NCBI RefSeq assembly: GCF_000172175.1
Contig: NZ_ABJL02000008.1
Coordinates: forward strand, 1,240,001-1,304,000
From: Bacteroides intestinalis DSM 17393
Lineage (GTDB): Bacteria > Bacteroidota > Bacteroidia > Bacteroidales > Bacteroidaceae
DNA: 64,000 nt
Direction: 5' to 3'
Both the position numbers and the translations under genes were made by a program. The notes beneath the pieces are model-generated. The model made no database searches and had not been told where the DNA came from. It saw only the letters and a list, made by a program, of their open reading frames with translations. Below are positions 1 to 7,791 of the stretch, piece after piece (within the stretch, counting starts at the first letter, position 1; each line of letters starts with the position of its first letter).

Positions 1-169
1 GATCTTGAACATACAGCAAGAATGAATTAGCAACAAACAGTAAAAATAGAATAATACAATAGACTTGCGAATATTTCATAGGAGAGCCAAAGTACATCCC
101 CAGAGAAATCAATAAAAAGAACAAGTGTAATCCACATTTCTTATTAATCAGATAAGATCCCTTATTCAT
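1..169 (-). CDS. Partial membrane protein, probable Wzy-type polymerase N-terminus
   Basis: The reading frame starts at the ATG at 169 and runs off the left edge, so only about 56 residues are visible. They contain two hydrophobic stretches (roughly residues 13-27 and 36-54) separated by a short polar link, which is how multi-spanning O-antigen/capsule polymerases usually begin. It follows the glycosyltransferase at 179 on the same strand with a 9-bp gap, so it is the next gene of the capsule operon. A Wzy polymerase is an inference from position and hydrophobicity; another transporter or an acyltransferase 3 is possible. Confidence 0.5.
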   Translation of the reverse strand, partial: MNKGSYLINKKCGLHLFFLLISLGMYFGSPMKYSQVYCIILFLLFVANSFLLYVQD

Positions 170-178
170 AACCCGCAA

Positions 179-1165
179 CTAATTCTTGCTAAATTTATGT
201 TTTAAATCCGAAAACAACACATACAAGGAAAGTGCATGCAATTTAACAGCCCAATAATAAAGTTTCAAATGTAGAGGAACTTTATTGTTAAATAGAAAAT
301 TCTTTGAATCCAGCTCTGGGTAGATAGAATACCATATCATACGGGTATTTTTATCGCGTACTTGAGTTGAAAAATTTGCTCTACAATACAATTTCAAGAT
401 TAATAGAACATCTAAATTCTTTTCAAGTACATTTTCACGTTCAAAGAACTTCTCGACGATATTTATATTAGCACAGTGCTGTTCTTTTCTTAATAAATAC
501 TTATCAAGCCCAATCTCTTTTGTAATAGAGTTTAAGTTTACATAATAATAATACAATGGTTCACCAATATAAGCAAATCGCTGGGCATAATAGATTTGCT
601 GAATCATTATCGCAAAATCCTCTCCATTATTAGCTGTCGGATAAATTATCTGATTGTTAGAAATAATACTCCTCCTCACTAATCCACCACATAAACTCCA
701 TAACATTCTACCGACAATTATCAACAGAACATTTTCCTTATTTAAAGTATCTAAATTGTTATGAATGTGCGAATAATTAACCCCATCAGTAGTGTAAAAT
801 TCACAAAACACAATATCACTATTGGTTTCAATCGCCCTTCTCCACATTTTATCATACATTTCCACATCTACCCAATCATCACCATCACAATGAATTATAT
901 AGTCACCAGTAGCCAGTTGCATTCCATACTTTCGAGCGGCAGCCTGTCCACTATTTACCAATAGTTTTACAATTCGTGTCTGTTCTCTTCTTTGAGGATA
1001 TTGTTCTAAAACTTCTTGTAAAACTCCTATTGAATTATCTTTTGTACAATCATCTACAAATATATACTCTATATCATCCAAGGTCTGTTCAAATAGACTT
1101 CGAGCACAACGAGAAATATACTTTTCCACACCATATACAGGTATTATCACACTAACTTTTGGCAT
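179..1165 (-). CDS. Family 2 glycosyltransferase (capsule)
   Basis: This is a GT-A fold glycosyltransferase of family 2, expected to transfer one sugar from a nucleotide-sugar donor to the growing capsule repeat unit on the cytoplasmic face of the membrane. The N-terminus shows the typical PKVSVIIPVYGVEKYI strand, then EYIFVDDCTKDNS, and the DxD-like metal site HCDGDDWVD near residue 100. I chose the ATG at 1165 because the catalytic domain begins immediately there; an upstream ATG at 1189 would only add eight lysine-rich residues. The C-terminal 150 residues are not recognisable. It lies downstream of the pyruvyltransferase in the same operon. Family assignment is firm; the donor sugar and linkage cannot be read. 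Confidence 0.88.
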   Translation of the reverse strand: MPKVSVIIPVYGVEKYISRCARSLFEQTLDDIEYIFVDDCTKDNSIGVLQEVLEQYPQRREQTRIVKLLVNSGQAAARKYGMQLATGDYIIHCDGDDWVDVEMYDKMWRRAIETNSDIVFCEFYTTDGVNYSHIHNNLDTLNKENVLLIIVGRMLWSLCGGLVRRSIISNNQIIYPTANNGEDFAIMIQQIYYAQRFAYIGEPLYYYYVNLNSITKEIGLDKYLLRKEQHCANINIVEKFFERENVLEKNLDVLLILKLYCRANFSTQVRDKNTRMIWYSIYPELDSKNFLFNNKVPLHLKLYYWAVKLHALSLYVLFSDLKHKFSKN

Positions 1166-1265
1166 ATATAGTTTTTTTTCTAATTTCAAATAATTTTCAG
1201 GTAAATTAGAAAGGATGTATTTTAATTCCCAATATAAAGTACCTCACAGGATATGCTTATCACCG

Positions 1266-2432
1266 TTAGCGAGCCTCTTTCAAATGCCTCTCCATAAAAC
1301 TAATAGACAGATATCTCCAATCATTCAAAATTTTATTTACCTCAGTATAATCTATAGGCTTTAAGTGCTCTTCTAACAAGTCATTAGTAGTAGAAATCAA
1401 GCGGTTTTCCAACCCCAAAACACTTAATAATGAAATAAATCTTGAAGATCCTCTCTTAGAATTCAAAATAGCTACAAACGGTTTATTAAAAATAATGGAG
1501 AACACGGTTCCATGAAAGGAATCAGTCACTACAAACTGAGCATCACGAAAACCTGCCACCCACCGGGATACAGACGGATAGATACATTCCGATACATTAC
1601 TTTCTACAACATTGGAAAAGTACTTTACAGCCCCATTCTCACAAGAAGTCAGATGTAAAGCCTCCCCTACCCTTTGAATGATATCATTTTTCTCCTGTGT
1701 TCTGTCCAACACATAAGTAAGAAGTATATTTTCCGAACAGGGCTTATCCTCTTCTTCTATCAATTTCAAATAATCATCCTTACTTAAAAGCATTGTCGGA
1801 TCTAAAACATGAACCGCATCCATCTTAAAATAATCTCGGCAAAGATGTACACCAGACTTTTCCCTAACAGAAACCGCATCAAATAATTTAATAGACTCAG
1901 ACGCTATTTTCATATCCATTTTTGAATACTCATTCAAATCATCTGTACCAAATGACGCAGCATAAGCTATACGCTTCACATTTATAGCCTTTGTAAAAGA
2001 TAAGAAATAGGTAGGTATATCACTCATTGTAGCCCTCCAAACCTGATCACTACCTACTACTATCGCATCAAACTGTCTCACTGCATCGATTACACTTTCA
2101 TTACTTCTTGTTAATAAATCAATTGTATCAATATGAGTATTAACAAAACGATCCGTATTAATAGAAATGCTCCTTTTAGCCTTACTTTCCTTATCAAATG
2201 AAACGAATAAATAACGATATGGATAATAACGATAATTCTTTAGAATACAGAATTGAACAGCATGATATAAAAAGCGTAAAGCCCTGTTCCACAAAGGCAG
2301 TTTTCGTACAACTCCAAGTCGATCTGTAACAACATCATGTCCCATTCCCTTCAATATTTGCTGTAAAGCGTAAGCTTGAAGCAATCCACCATAATTAGTA
2401 TGCAAAGGTTGTGTAAGAATTAGTATCTCCAT
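1266..2432 (-). CDS. Polysaccharide pyruvyl transferase family protein
   Basis: Members of this family (CsaB/WcaK-like) transfer pyruvate from phosphoenolpyruvate to a sugar, giving a ketal that adds negative charge to the polysaccharide. The 388-residue protein begins with MEILILTQPLHTNYGGLLQA, the classic N-terminal strand and N-x-G loop, followed by FDAIVVGSDQVWR near residue 126 and, towards the C-terminus, the VTDSFHGTVFSIIFNKPF motif (about residue 305-322) with the conserved Ser-x-His-Gly. It is the first capsule gene left of the opposite-strand block. In Bacteroides capsule loci these genes often travel with FrhB-type iron-sulfur proteins, and one is present here at 14535-16328. The acceptor sugar is unknown. 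Confidence 0.88.
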   Translation of the reverse strand: MEILILTQPLHTNYGGLLQAYALQQILKGMGHDVVTDRLGVVRKLPLWNRALRFLYHAVQFCILKNYRYYPYRYLFVSFDKESKAKRSISINTDRFVNTHIDTIDLLTRSNESVIDAVRQFDAIVVGSDQVWRATMSDIPTYFLSFTKAINVKRIAYAASFGTDDLNEYSKMDMKIASESIKLFDAVSVREKSGVHLCRDYFKMDAVHVLDPTMLLSKDDYLKLIEEEDKPCSENILLTYVLDRTQEKNDIIQRVGEALHLTSCENGAVKYFSNVVESNVSECIYPSVSRWVAGFRDAQFVVTDSFHGTVFSIIFNKPFVAILNSKRGSSRFISLLSVLGLENRLISTTNDLLEEHLKPIDYTEVNKILNDWRYLSISFMERHLKEAR

Positions 2433-2478
2433 AAATATAAAAATAAAATATTCTACCTATATGTTTCTCTTCTACAGC

Positions 2479-2737
2479 TCAAAACAGCAACGCAGCAACT
2501 TCTTTCCACATCTCCCCGAACTCCTCTTCCGTAGCATACTCATGAAAAGCATTGAAGATGCGAACATAAAAACTCAGCTTAATATCTTTACCATCCCGAA
2601 CTCTCGTAATAGGTGCGACGACTGATATGACAGTCCTCACAAAGCTGTTTGATACTTACTCCCAAATTAAGACGGAATTGGTTGATATACTCACCTAAAT
2701 TCTCATGACCACATGATTCTTCTGTTTCTTCAAGCAT
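2479..2737 (-). pseudogene. Small HTH regulator remnant with frameshift
   Basis: From the ATG at 2737 the frame reads MLEETEESCGHENLGEYINQ and continues through LGVSIKQLCEDCHISRRTYY, which looks like an XRE-type helix-turn-helix. It then hits a stop soon after. Shifting one base at about 2600 (near GAGAGTTCGG) restores RDGKDIKLSFYVRIFNAFHE and a further 19 residues to a stop at 2479. Both halves read as one roughly 85-residue protein, so I call a frameshifted gene. It is divergent from the gene at 2858, and a perfect palindrome lies between them. A sequencing error or a genuine programmed shift cannot be excluded without reads. Confidence 0.55.
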
Positions 2738-2783
2738 GGCTCTCTATAAAATTTAATGTTAAAATTCGACAATTATATTATCA

Positions 2784-2807
2784 ATCGTACCAACATGTTG
2801 GTACGAT
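2784..2807. promoter_or_regulatory. Perfect 24-bp palindrome, possible operator
   Basis: The half site ATCGTACCAACA is followed directly by its exact reverse complement, giving a gapless 24-bp palindrome. It sits between the divergent HTH remnant (start 2737) and the gene at 2858. A two-fold symmetric site in this place is what a dimeric HTH regulator would bind. It has no U tract, so a terminator is unlikely. The operator role is inference. Confidence 0.5.
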
Positions 2808-2857
2808 GCTTTTCCCCTTTCTACGTAACTTCACCGCAGATTAAAAAATAACAAGCA

Positions 2858-3868
2858 ATGAAATCACTTAAAACAACCATTTCCATTACGGAACTGCAAA
2901 AAACAATCAAGATATGGAGAAGTCGTAAAATAACAGACTCCACTATACCCAAATTGCTCGATCTGTACCTCGGACTGACTGCTTACATGAATGACAAACA
3001 CATCTATCCGGTAGAGAACTTCTACGATATCAAGATGTCACTGAGATTTTCCACCACTCAATCGCTCATCGAAGCTGTAAAGGCAAGTCAGTCTTTCAAG
3101 TTCATTGTGAACGAAGGGCAGAAGCAAATAAAAGCCTTTTATTCTCCACTCTGTCATGAGGAGAATTCTAAATTAGAGACAAAAGAGGATAGCAAAACAT
3201 CCCAATCATCACTAAATTTACCACAAGCTTTTGCGCAAACTCTTGCGGTGGATAATATATATAATATATATACTAAAGGGAACTCTTCTGACGAAGAGCT
3301 TTCGCCTAAAAGCGAAGCAACTTTAGAAGATAAATCTTCGAAGAAAGATATTATTACAGAAGAATCTTTGGCTGCTGCCAAAGAGTTTTTCCATCTCATC
3401 AACGGAAATTCGACTCAGAAAGCGCAGGTTTTGACACCACTCATCAACTGGTTCCAAATGCATGAAGGACTTACCCGAAAGCACGCGTGCGAGAATCTGG
3501 TCTATCTGGTCAACGAATTGCTGATTCCCTATTTCGCAGGACAGGCACGGTTTATGAAATCAAACCATACCGGACGACTTTGCTGGTTGAGTAATCTGCT
3601 GAAGTCAGCGCACGGTCAACATTTACTGAATGATGCAGCACGAGGCAGCAGACAGAAGCGGAAACAGGTGGCCCTGGAAACGAAGAAGAATCAACGCGAC
3701 AATCATCCGGTCAATGAATTTGAATGGACAGACCCGGAGACGGGAATGAGATTCTACGACGACAAGGATGAAGGGGCAGTGAATATTCCTGCTGATGCAG
3801 AAGCAAGACCTTCCGGAAATGCGGTTTGGAACGTGCTAAGCAAAGAATGGATTCTCCCCATTGCATAA
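2858..3868 (+). CDS. Hypothetical protein of the capsule-associated primase block
   Basis: This is a 336-residue soluble protein with no signal peptide or membrane segment. The N-terminal 100 residues are predicted mixed alpha/beta, the middle (about 105-165) is low-complexity and rich in Ser, Glu and Lys, and the C-terminal part contains a helical region around AKEFFHLINGNSTQKAQVL and a YFAGQARFMKSNHTGR stretch. A protein of this kind is commonly found just upstream of a primase/helicase in Bacteroides capsule-linked blocks, so it may be a replication-initiation or loader-like protein, but I do not recognise the domain. The gene is 28 bp upstream of the helicase on the same strand, which suggests one operon. 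Confidence 0.75.
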   Translation: MKSLKTTISITELQKTIKIWRSRKITDSTIPKLLDLYLGLTAYMNDKHIYPVENFYDIKMSLRFSTTQSLIEAVKASQSFKFIVNEGQKQIKAFYSPLCHEENSKLETKEDSKTSQSSLNLPQAFAQTLAVDNIYNIYTKGNSSDEELSPKSEATLEDKSSKKDIITEESLAAAKEFFHLINGNSTQKAQVLTPLINWFQMHEGLTRKHACENLVYLVNELLIPYFAGQARFMKSNHTGRLCWLSNLLKSAHGQHLLNDAARGSRQKRKQVALETKKNQRDNHPVNEFEWTDPETGMRFYDDKDEGAVNIPADAEARPSGNAVWNVLSKEWILPIA

Positions 3869-3896
3869 ATCATAAATTATAAATCTTAAACTCCCA

Positions 3897-5918
3897 ATGA
3901 AACCATTTTATTATCTTTCTGACTTCCCCGAACGTAAGAACGCGGGACAGAATTTCGTTGCCGAATGTCCCAAATGCGGGAAAAAACATCTTTCAATTTC
4001 TAAAAAAACCGGAGCCTTCCACTGCTTCTACGCCGGATGTGACTTCAACGGAAAGCTGAAGGACTTCTGGGAAGAACGGCCGTACAGCGATTCATCATTT
4101 ACCGGCAACACCGGCGGAAACTATACAAGGACAAGCAAAACTACTCACTACACCGGTAAAGGGAATGATGCTGCATGTAGCAACAGCTCAACAATCAGCG
4201 GAAAAAGCACATCGGAAGTACCCATGATTCCCGAAGATTATAAAAAGCTCTCTCCCGAAGTATTTTCCAGAATTAAATCCTTGACCAATGATCTGGAAAC
4301 GAATGATCAAGATCAGTTGGCAGCAAGACGGTACCTCGCAGACCAAGGCATTTCGTTGGAAAAAGCAATCGAAGCTCATATCGGATGTCTCACACACCGC
4401 TGCTATGGCAAGGACGATGAGAAAAAAGCCACCGGAACCCAGTATCACTGCATCGCATACGTAAACTATGTGAACGGACAACCTGTAAATGCCAAATACC
4501 GTTCGTGTGATCCGTCGACTATTAAAACAACAAGCGACGGAAACGCAGTCGGTACAGAAAATCCCGTCTGTTATACCAAGTTCTGGAGCCAAGACTCACC
4601 AACCACACCTTGCGCACCTTATAATATCGACTGTATCAATCCTCTACGGGTATCCGAAGAGCATATTCCACGACTGATTGTCACCGAGGGCGAAAAAGAT
4701 GTACTTACTCTGCTAGAAACCGGTTACCCCTATGCCATCAGTGTCCCCAACGGGGCTGCCAGCGATTTAGCCAAAACTTTTGAAGCCTTCGAACCTTGGC
4801 TGGATCAGGTTCGTGACATCGTGATTTGTGGAGACCGGGACCTGCCCGGACGTACACTTATCAAACACCTTACCGACTATTTCGGAGCCCGCAGCCTGCT
4901 CACCACTCTGCCAGGCGACTGCAAGGACATATCCGATGTACTTGCTACCTATGGCAGCAATGTGGTGCGCGAAATCATCGAATCGGCAGAGGCGCAACAC
5001 ACCTCAGACATCATCACCGTAAGCGAACGGACTAACGAAATTCTAGACGCCCTGCATGGAGAATACGACCACGGCTACGACGTGGGATACGGACCATTGA
5101 CGGATCGCATTTTTCATCCCACCGATCAAGGCGGACTGATAATCACCACCGGGAAGCCCAACAGCGGAAAGACCGATTTCCTGAACGACCTCACCTGCCG
5201 GTTGATGGCCAAAACCGGACGTTACGTCTGTTATCTATCTTTTGAGGTGCCTGATAAGAACAAGCATATCGCCCATCTCATCCAGTTGATGTTGGGCAAA
5301 GTAAACACTGCCAATTACACCCGCGAGCAGTTACAACCCATAGTCAGTTTCCTGAACACGCACATGGTGCACCTCGACCTGCACGAAGTCTCTCCTACCC
5401 CGACCAATATCATTGCACGGGCAGACAGAGTGCGACGGACAGCTCCTCTGAAATATCTGATTATCGACCCGTACCTCTTCATGGAAATGGAAACGGGACG
5501 CTACAGCACCGAAACGCAAGCCATAAAAGCCATGCTGACACAAATGCAGGCATGGGGACGCAACAACAACATTTGGGTAATCATCGTGGCACATCCGCGC
5601 AGCCTGAAAAAGCAGAACGGAAAAAACGAACTGGAAGACATAGATATGTACACCATTTCGGGAAGTGCCAACTGGGCCAATCTCGCCGATTTCATCTTTT
5701 CCATCTCCCGAATCAAAGAACAGGACCGGAGTTACACCCGACTCGATATGCTGAAAGTTCGCGACCAAGACCTGTGCCAGACGGGAAGCGTACTGTATGT
5801 TCGTCAGACTTGCGGACGCTACGATGAACGTGAGTCAGAAGAACAGATCGTGGCTGAAGCACAAGGCAAAATCATGACCAAAGACCGGAATCCTTGGCTT
5901 GGAGAAGTTGAGAGTTGA
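3897..5918 (+). CDS. Zinc-finger/TOPRIM primase fused to DnaB-like helicase
   Basis: The 673-residue protein combines a primase and a replicative helicase, like phage T7 gp4 and Twinkle. An N-terminal zinc finger is visible as CPKCGKK...HCFYAGCDFNG (residues about 22-50). A TOPRIM domain follows, with LIVTEGEKD near residue 260 and the metal-binding VICGDRD near 310. The RecA-like helicase core has Walker A TTGKPNSGKT near 420, Walker B LKYLIIDPY near 520 and the sensor strand WVIIVAHPR near 560. Bacteroides has its own DnaG and DnaB elsewhere, so this is an accessory, probably phage- or plasmid-derived, replication protein. It lies antisense to the capsule operon. Confidence 0.85.
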   Translation: MKPFYYLSDFPERKNAGQNFVAECPKCGKKHLSISKKTGAFHCFYAGCDFNGKLKDFWEERPYSDSSFTGNTGGNYTRTSKTTHYTGKGNDAACSNSSTISGKSTSEVPMIPEDYKKLSPEVFSRIKSLTNDLETNDQDQLAARRYLADQGISLEKAIEAHIGCLTHRCYGKDDEKKATGTQYHCIAYVNYVNGQPVNAKYRSCDPSTIKTTSDGNAVGTENPVCYTKFWSQDSPTTPCAPYNIDCINPLRVSEEHIPRLIVTEGEKDVLTLLETGYPYAISVPNGAASDLAKTFEAFEPWLDQVRDIVICGDRDLPGRTLIKHLTDYFGARSLLTTLPGDCKDISDVLATYGSNVVREIIESAEAQHTSDIITVSERTNEILDALHGEYDHGYDVGYGPLTDRIFHPTDQGGLIITTGKPNSGKTDFLNDLTCRLMAKTGRYVCYLSFEVPDKNKHIAHLIQLMLGKVNTANYTREQLQPIVSFLNTHMVHLDLHEVSPTPTNIIARADRVRRTAPLKYLIIDPYLFMEMETGRYSTETQAIKAMLTQMQAWGRNNNIWVIIVAHPRSLKKQNGKNELEDIDMYTISGSANWANLADFIFSISRIKEQDRSYTRLDMLKVRDQDLCQTGSVLYVRQTCGRYDERESEEQIVAEAQGKIMTKDRNPWLGEVES

Positions 5919-6039
5919 GAGTTTTATGCTTGCGGCTTCGTTACCGTTCACTTGTGCAAGTGTTGGCTGACAGAGCCGCAAGCGTCTGCCTTCGCAGCAG
6001 CAAGTACAACTACCTTCACTCTCAACTCTCCACTTCTCC
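5901..6039. repeat. 21-bp inverted repeat across a convergent gene junction
   Basis: Positions 5901-5921 (GGAGAAGTTGAGAGTTGAGA...) and 6019-6039 are reverse complements with one mismatch, about 97 bp apart. The left arm overlaps the last codons and stop of the helicase gene and the right arm ends 8 bp before the stop of the convergent DUF4248 gene. The intervening sequence is also rich in GC inverted pieces such as TGCGGCTTCG...GCCGCAAGCG. It may be a two-way terminator or a small repeat element; the sequence alone does not decide. Confidence 0.5.
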
Positions 6040-6046
6040 AACTTCT

Positions 6047-6304
6047 TCAAGGTCTTCCCAAATATTCAAAAATCAGGCCGACTTGCTTAGATGTAAAAAT
6101 CTGCTGAGTCGATCTATAACCGGTTGCCTTCAAAGCAGAATACAACGCTTCATTAAAACGTATCCAGCGAGACAAACGGTTGAGCGCGGAACGCTCTCCT
6201 ATTTCGGGTGCATAAGCACGCGCCAATTCACTCTTGGAGTAAGGACGCACCGGCCATTCTTCAATGGCAGCATCCGATTCCTGATCACTCACATTTTTCT
6301 TCAT
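6047..6304 (-). CDS. DUF4248 domain protein
   Basis: This 85-residue protein carries the PYSKSELARAYAPEIGERSA signature and the NRLSRWIRFNEALYSAL helix that mark DUF4248. These are small, probably DNA-binding-like proteins, found almost only in Bacteroidales and usually next to the HU-like gene and amidase that follow here. Its function is unknown. It is the only intact gene of the block on the minus strand, divergent from the HU-like gene at 6512 and convergent with the helicase. The start at 6304 is the only ATG that keeps the conserved region. Confidence 0.8.
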   Translation of the reverse strand: MKKNVSDQESDAAIEEWPVRPYSKSELARAYAPEIGERSALNRLSRWIRFNEALYSALKATGYRSTQQIFTSKQVGLIFEYLGRP

Positions 6305-6428
6305 TTTCCGCTAACTTTTTAGATTCTTTATATGCTATAAAAGTACTAAAAAGTCACCAGATAACACTCATACTGAAGCAGGTTTATCACCGCTCAATGT
6401 CACTCATTTTCACACCTATCAGAGGTTG

Positions 6429-6436
6429 TATCTTTG
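6429..6436 (+). promoter_or_regulatory. Bacteroides -7 element upstream of HU-like gene
   Basis: TATCTTTG matches the Bacteroides -7 consensus TAnnTTTG and lies 75 bp before the HU-like start. A weak TTTT/TTTC stretch about 18 bp upstream could be the -33 element. The leader then holds a hairpin whose arms are TTGTCGG (from 6440) and CCGACAA (to 6474). The promoter serves the HU-like, smalltalk and amidase genes. Confidence 0.55.
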
Positions 6437-6511
6437 ACTTGTCGGAAAGAAGAAAAAGTCCTTCCCCGACAAAAGTTTAATTTTTAATTATTAATTTTTA
6501 ATTCATCGCTT

Positions 6512-7042
6512 ATGCCACTGAATTACAGTATTGCAATGCTCAAGAATCCTCAAAAGCAGGATGAAGAGCCCAAGGCTTATGCCAAGTCACAAATAACCGG
6601 AGAACTGACTCTGAAAGAGTTGGGACAGCAGGTAGCAAGCCAGACCACCGTTAGTAGAGCGGACGTAGCCGCCGTAATCATCTCCACTGTGGAGAATATG
6701 ATTGGAGGCCTGAGAGCCGGCAAACAGGTGGACTTCGGAGACTTGGGAAAATTCCGGTTACAAATCAACAGTCGTGCGGCAGACACGGCCGAAAAATTCA
6801 CGGCTGCCAATATCACCGGAGTAAACATCCAATTCGTTCCCGGAGAGGACCTGAAGGACATCTTTGCCGGAATGAGTTTCTCACCCGTACCTACACGTGC
6901 TGCAACGCGTGCATTGCTCAAAGCCCAGAAGGCAGGGCAGACCACCGTAGATATTTCCGGTTCTTCAAACTCAGGCGGAAAACCTGATGGCGGCGGTGGT
7001 ACCGATGGCGACGGAGGTATTGAAGACGATCCGCTGGGATAG
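6512..7042 (+). CDS. HU-like DNA-binding protein with Gly/Asp-rich tail
   Basis: The protein (176 residues) belongs to the HU/IHF-like family typical of Bacteroidetes. Residues about 28-65 form the helical dimerisation part (ELTLKELGQQVASQTTVSRA), followed by VDFGDLGKFRLQINSRAAD, the start of the beta arm. After about residue 148 it turns into a low-complexity tail of Gly, Asp and Ser that canonical HU (about 90 residues) does not have. It is expected to bend or compact DNA. It is accompanied by DUF4248, smalltalk and amidase genes, a conserved group in Bacteroides whose purpose is not known. Confidence 0.82.
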   Translation: MPLNYSIAMLKNPQKQDEEPKAYAKSQITGELTLKELGQQVASQTTVSRADVAAVIISTVENMIGGLRAGKQVDFGDLGKFRLQINSRAADTAEKFTAANITGVNIQFVPGEDLKDIFAGMSFSPVPTRAATRALLKAQKAGQTTVDISGSSNSGGKPDGGGGTDGDGGIEDDPLG

Positions 7043-7047
7043 GACAT

Positions 7048-7103
7048 AAAGGCGCAGCCTTTAGAAATTAAAAATGAAAGAATTAATAATGAAAGGCTGC
7101 GCT
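7048..7103 (+). terminator. Hairpins between HU-like and smalltalk genes
   Basis: AAAGGCGCAGCCTTT (7048-7062) is itself a 6-bp stem with a 3-base loop, and GGCGCAGCCTTT can alternatively pair with AAAGGCTGCGC at 7092-7102. There is no U run, so it is more likely an attenuating or mRNA-stabilising structure than a full terminator. Confidence 0.4.
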
Positions 7104-7155
7104 GCCAATCACTTATCACTAATTACTTATAACTAATAACTAAATAACAATTCGC

Positions 7156-7260
7156 ATGGAAAAAAAATCAAAATCAACCTGGAGTGTTATCATCAAAGTT
7201 GTAATTGCCGTGGCTTCTGCTCTGGCAGGAGTACTCGGCCTTAATGCCTGCATGGCATAA
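7156..7260 (+). CDS. Smalltalk-type small membrane protein
   Basis: This is a 34-residue open frame, MEKKSKSTWSVIIKVVIAVA followed by SALAGVLGLNACMA. It has a basic start and one transmembrane helix (about residues 10-28), and ends in a Cys-containing tail. It matches the pattern of the 'smalltalk' proteins that sit between an HU-like gene and an N-acetylmuramoyl-L-alanine amidase in Bacteroides. The spacing to the amidase start is only 4 bp, so the two are probably co-translated. By analogy with phage lysis cassettes it could act as a small holin-like partner of the amidase, but that is inference. Confidence 0.72.
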   Translation: MEKKSKSTWSVIIKVVIAVASALAGVLGLNACMA

Positions 7261-7264
7261 AGGT

Positions 7265-7708
7265 ATGAAAGCAGGCAGTTTCTATCAAAACTATCGGGAG
7301 GTACGCCTCCTGGTAGTTCATTGTTCAGCAACACGCTGTGACAAGAATTTCTCCGTAGAGGCTCTTCGCCGTTGTCATCTGGCAAGAGGTTTTGCAAGCA
7401 TCGGTTATCATTTCTATATCACACGTGACGGTGAAGTACATATCTGTCGTCCGGTTCATCAAATCGGTGCGCACGCTACAGGATGGAATGATAAAAGCAT
7501 CGGTATCTGTTACGAAGGCGGACTCAATGAGGAAGGACAACCGGCTGATACAAGGACGTATGCACAGAAATGCTCGTTGCTTGATCTACTACGACAATTG
7601 AAAACAGACTATCCGAAGGCAAAAATACTGGGGCATTATCAGCTCAGTAAGTTGGTGCATAAGGCGTGTCCGTGCTTTGATGCAAAAAAAGAATATCAGG
7701 AATTATGA
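7265..7708 (+). CDS. N-acetylmuramoyl-L-alanine amidase (Amidase_2 type)
   Basis: This enzyme hydrolyses the amide bond between N-acetylmuramic acid and L-alanine of peptidoglycan and belongs to the T7-lysozyme/PGRP fold. Visible motifs are LLVVHCSATR (first zinc His), IGYHFYITRDGEVHICRP, HATGWNDKSIGICYEGG and the C-terminal ILGHYQLS...KACPCFD with a His and a Cys/Asp. I use the ATG at 7265, giving 147 residues; the frame is open further upstream, to 7205, but that part overlaps the smalltalk gene and has no conserved content. No signal peptide is present, so export would need a partner, for which the adjacent smalltalk protein is the obvious candidate. Confidence 0.88.
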   Translation: MKAGSFYQNYREVRLLVVHCSATRCDKNFSVEALRRCHLARGFASIGYHFYITRDGEVHICRPVHQIGAHATGWNDKSIGICYEGGLNEEGQPADTRTYAQKCSLLDLLRQLKTDYPKAKILGHYQLSKLVHKACPCFDAKKEYQEL

Positions 7709-7726
7709 TCCCCTGTTAATAATAGT

Positions 7727-7766
7727 AGAGTTCCACAAAACCAAAGTTCACTGTGGGACTCTTTTT
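7727..7766 (+). terminator. Intrinsic terminator after the amidase gene
   Basis: AGAGTTCCACA (7727-7737) pairs with TGTGGGACTCT (7752-7762) with one G-U, followed by TTTTT. It ends the rightward block before the convergent flippase gene, whose stop is at 7792. Confidence 0.7.
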
Positions 7767-7791
7767 GCTATATACTAACAAATATTATATC

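Noticed and set aside
4188..4592. Open frames on the minus strand within the primase-helicase gene and similar long shadow frames in pgk (48278-49102), the porin (49448-50308) and pulA (41481-42290)
   Set aside because: They lie wholly opposite well-supported genes with strong motifs, and their translations show no domain.
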